From the NCBI GenBank assembly GCA_025463965.1, contig JAODBN010000011.1, forward strand, positions 1-5,391: 5,391 bases of DNA, given 5' to 3'. Shown here piece after piece: positions 4,287 to 5,391 of this stretch. Each line of letters opens with the position of its first letter. The stretch's first letter is position 1. The position numbers and the translations under genes are program-made. The notes beneath the pieces are model-generated. The model was given only the letters and a program-made list of their open reading frames with translations. It was not told the origin of the DNA and searched no databases. Origin of the DNA: Acidimicrobiaceae bacterium. GTDB lineage: Bacteria > Actinomycetota > Acidimicrobiia > Acidimicrobiales > Bog-793.

Positions 4287-5391
4287 CGACCGGCCCGCTT
4301 CTCGCCCCGCGGCGCTGGACCGACCGGTTCTTCACGGGCAGCTGGGAGGTCACCTCCCGGGAGCTGCTCGCCACCGAGCCTGCGACGGGCGCCGAGCTCG
4401 GCCGGGTGGGCGCCGCGAGCACTGAGCACTTAGCCAGCTGCTCGGCCCGGGCGGCGGACGCCGCCCGGGACTGGGCAGCATCTCCGTGCACCGAGCGGGC
4501 CCGGGTCCTCGCCGCGGCCACGGAGCTCTTGCAGCGCCACCACGACGAACTGCTTGGATGGCTCGTCCGCGAGGCGGGCGAGGTACGCGCCGCGGCCGAG
4601 CTGGAGCTCGCGAGCGCGCTGGGGGAACTGCGCCAGGCGATCGCCCTCGCCGCCGAGCCCCTCGCCCGAACGCTGGGCGGAGCCGACGAGCTGGAGGTAG
4701 CCAGCCGTGTTGCGCTCGGTGTGGTGGCCGTGGCGACTTCGTGGTATTTCCCTCTCCTCGGGGCACTCGAGCACGTTGCACCTGCGCTCGCGTGTGGGAA
4801 CTCGGTCATCCTTCGACCCGCCCCGGAGACCGTCGTGTGCGGAGGCGTGGCGATCGCCCGACTGTTCGAGGAGGCCGGCCTTCCGGCCGGGGTGCTGCAC
4901 GTGGTCTGTGGCTCGCCCGGCGAGCTCGATCCGGCGATCGCCAGCAACGAGCACATCGCGTTGATGTGCTTCGGCGGCCCGGCAGGCACTCAAAGGCGGC
5001 TCAAGGAAGCGCTGTCACGCGGCCCGACGTCGCACTGCTCGACGAGAACCCTCGGAGCGCCCGGCGGCAGCAACGCCTTCCTGGTTCTCGACGATGCACC
5101 GGTGCGGACCGCGGCGCACGCCGGCGCGAGCGCCGCGTTCACCCGAGAGGGCCAGCTGCGGATGGTTGCCGGGCGCCAGCTAGTTGCGGCCTCCATCGTG
5201 GAGGAGTACCTGGATCACCTCGCGGCGCTGGCGGAGGGAATGACCGTGGGCGACCCGCGAAGCGACGTGCACCTCGGGCCCATGATCAGCGACGACGAAG
5301 CGGATCGCCTCGAGGACCTGGTGCGTGAGTGCGTCGAGCTCGGCGCCGAGGTGCGGGCGGGGAACCGACGGGTCGACCGCTACTGGCGACC
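4283..5391 (+). CDS. Aldehyde dehydrogenase-family protein lacking catalytic residues (3' end outside window)
   Basis: The frame is open for 369 codons to the window edge, about three quarters of a roughly 480-residue ALDH. Order and spacing match benzaldehyde dehydrogenase-type ALDHs: RRWTDRFFTGSW (10-21), EPATGAELGRVG (32-43), LFEEAGLPAGVLHVV (194-208), SNAFLVLDDA (263-272), EGQLRMVAGRQLV (289-301) and LGPMIS (331-336). Active ALDHs oxidise aldehydes to acids with NAD(P)+ using a Cys thiol. Here that Cys is Arg293, the general-base Glu aligns with Ala259 (LGAPGGS), the oxyanion Asn of the NFP motif is Tyr155 (SWYFP), the cofactor Lys is Arg178, and FTGS is FGGP (230-233). About five extra, unconserved residues lie between 236 and 257. 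It is thus probably a pseudoenzyme. The ATG at 4283 overlaps the stop of the 40-codon ORF. Leu50 uses the rare TTA codon. The C-terminus and its EEPFGP motif are beyond the window. Confidence 0.85.
   Translation, partial: MTTGPLLAPRRWTDRFFTGSWEVTSRELLATEPATGAELGRVGAASTEHLASCSARAADAARDWAASPCTERARVLAAATELLQRHHDELLGWLVREAGEVRAAAELELASALGELRQAIALAAEPLARTLGGADELEVASRVALGVVAVATSWYFPLLGALEHVAPALACGNSVILRPAPETVVCGGVAIARLFEEAGLPAGVLHVVCGSPGELDPAIASNEHIALMCFGGPAGTQRRLKEALSRGPTSHCSTRTLGAPGGSNAFLVLDDAPVRTAAHAGASAAFTREGQLRMVAGRQLVAASIVEEYLDHLAALAEGMTVGDPRSDVHLGPMISDDEADRLEDLVRECVELGAEVRAGNRRVDRYWR

Noticed and set aside
3604..4989. Long minus-strand open frame of 461 codons opposite the kinase-like and ALDH-like genes
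   Set aside because: Its product is low-complexity Arg/Ser/Ala/Gly sequence with no recognisable domain. It spans an intergenic gap and lies opposite two genes with clear family motifs. Such frames are common on the opposite strand of GC-rich genes.
5000..5063. Compensating frameshifts that hide a normal LELGG motif in the ALDH-like gene
   Set aside because: I translated the other two frames through this segment and neither shows ALDH similarity, so there is no positive evidence of a frameshift. The catalytic Cys, Asn and Lys changes lie elsewhere and would not be explained by it.
4486..5328. Plus-strand 280-codon open frame overlapping the ALDH-like gene
   Set aside because: The product is Arg/Gly/Pro-rich with no motif, while the overlapping frame starting at 4283 shows ALDH motifs along its whole length.

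Overview
The window reads as high-GC bacterial DNA, most likely from an actinomycete (Actinomycetota). The evidence is strong G/C preference at third codon positions, GTG starts, stop/start overlaps, and an L,D-transpeptidase with an actinobacterial-style layout (signal peptide, Ig-like region, peptidoglycan-binding repeat, YkuD). I cannot place it more precisely; Acidimicrobiia-like lineages are a guess. No rRNA, tRNA, CRISPR array or insertion sequence is visible.

Layout, left to right. (1) The last 27 codons of an upstream gene, whose stop overlaps the start of a 12-helix-type MFS exporter (80-1387). (2) A MOSC-domain (mARC/YcbX-like) protein on the minus strand (2189-1371), overlapping the MFS gene tail to tail by 17 bp. 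(3) A short divergent promoter region with a 6-bp-arm inverted repeat, then a plus-strand pair: a secreted L,D-transpeptidase (2296-3375) and a shikimate-kinase-fold P-loop protein (3375-3938) whose ATG shares one base with the transpeptidase stop. (4) A roughly 225-nt gap holding a strong GC hairpin just after the kinase-like gene, an 8-bp inverted repeat and a second GC hairpin. (5) A second plus-strand unit: an unrecognised 40-codon ORF with a very good Shine-Dalgarno, whose stop overlaps (ATGA) the start of an aldehyde dehydrogenase-family gene that runs off the right edge.

The most notable part is unit (5). The aldehyde dehydrogenase homologue is open for 369 codons and aligns by eye along its length with benzaldehyde-dehydrogenase-type ALDHs, yet the usual catalytic Cys, general-base Glu, oxyanion Asn and cofactor-contacting Lys are all replaced. 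It looks like a pseudoenzyme rather than a broken gene. It is preceded by a coupled mini-ORF and a potentially structured leader. The kinase-like protein likewise keeps its ATP-binding P-loop but has lost several shikimate-binding signatures. The window therefore carries two diverged members of classic enzyme families next to ordinary transport, molybdenum-cofactor-type and cell-wall genes. No functional link between the units can be shown from sequence alone.
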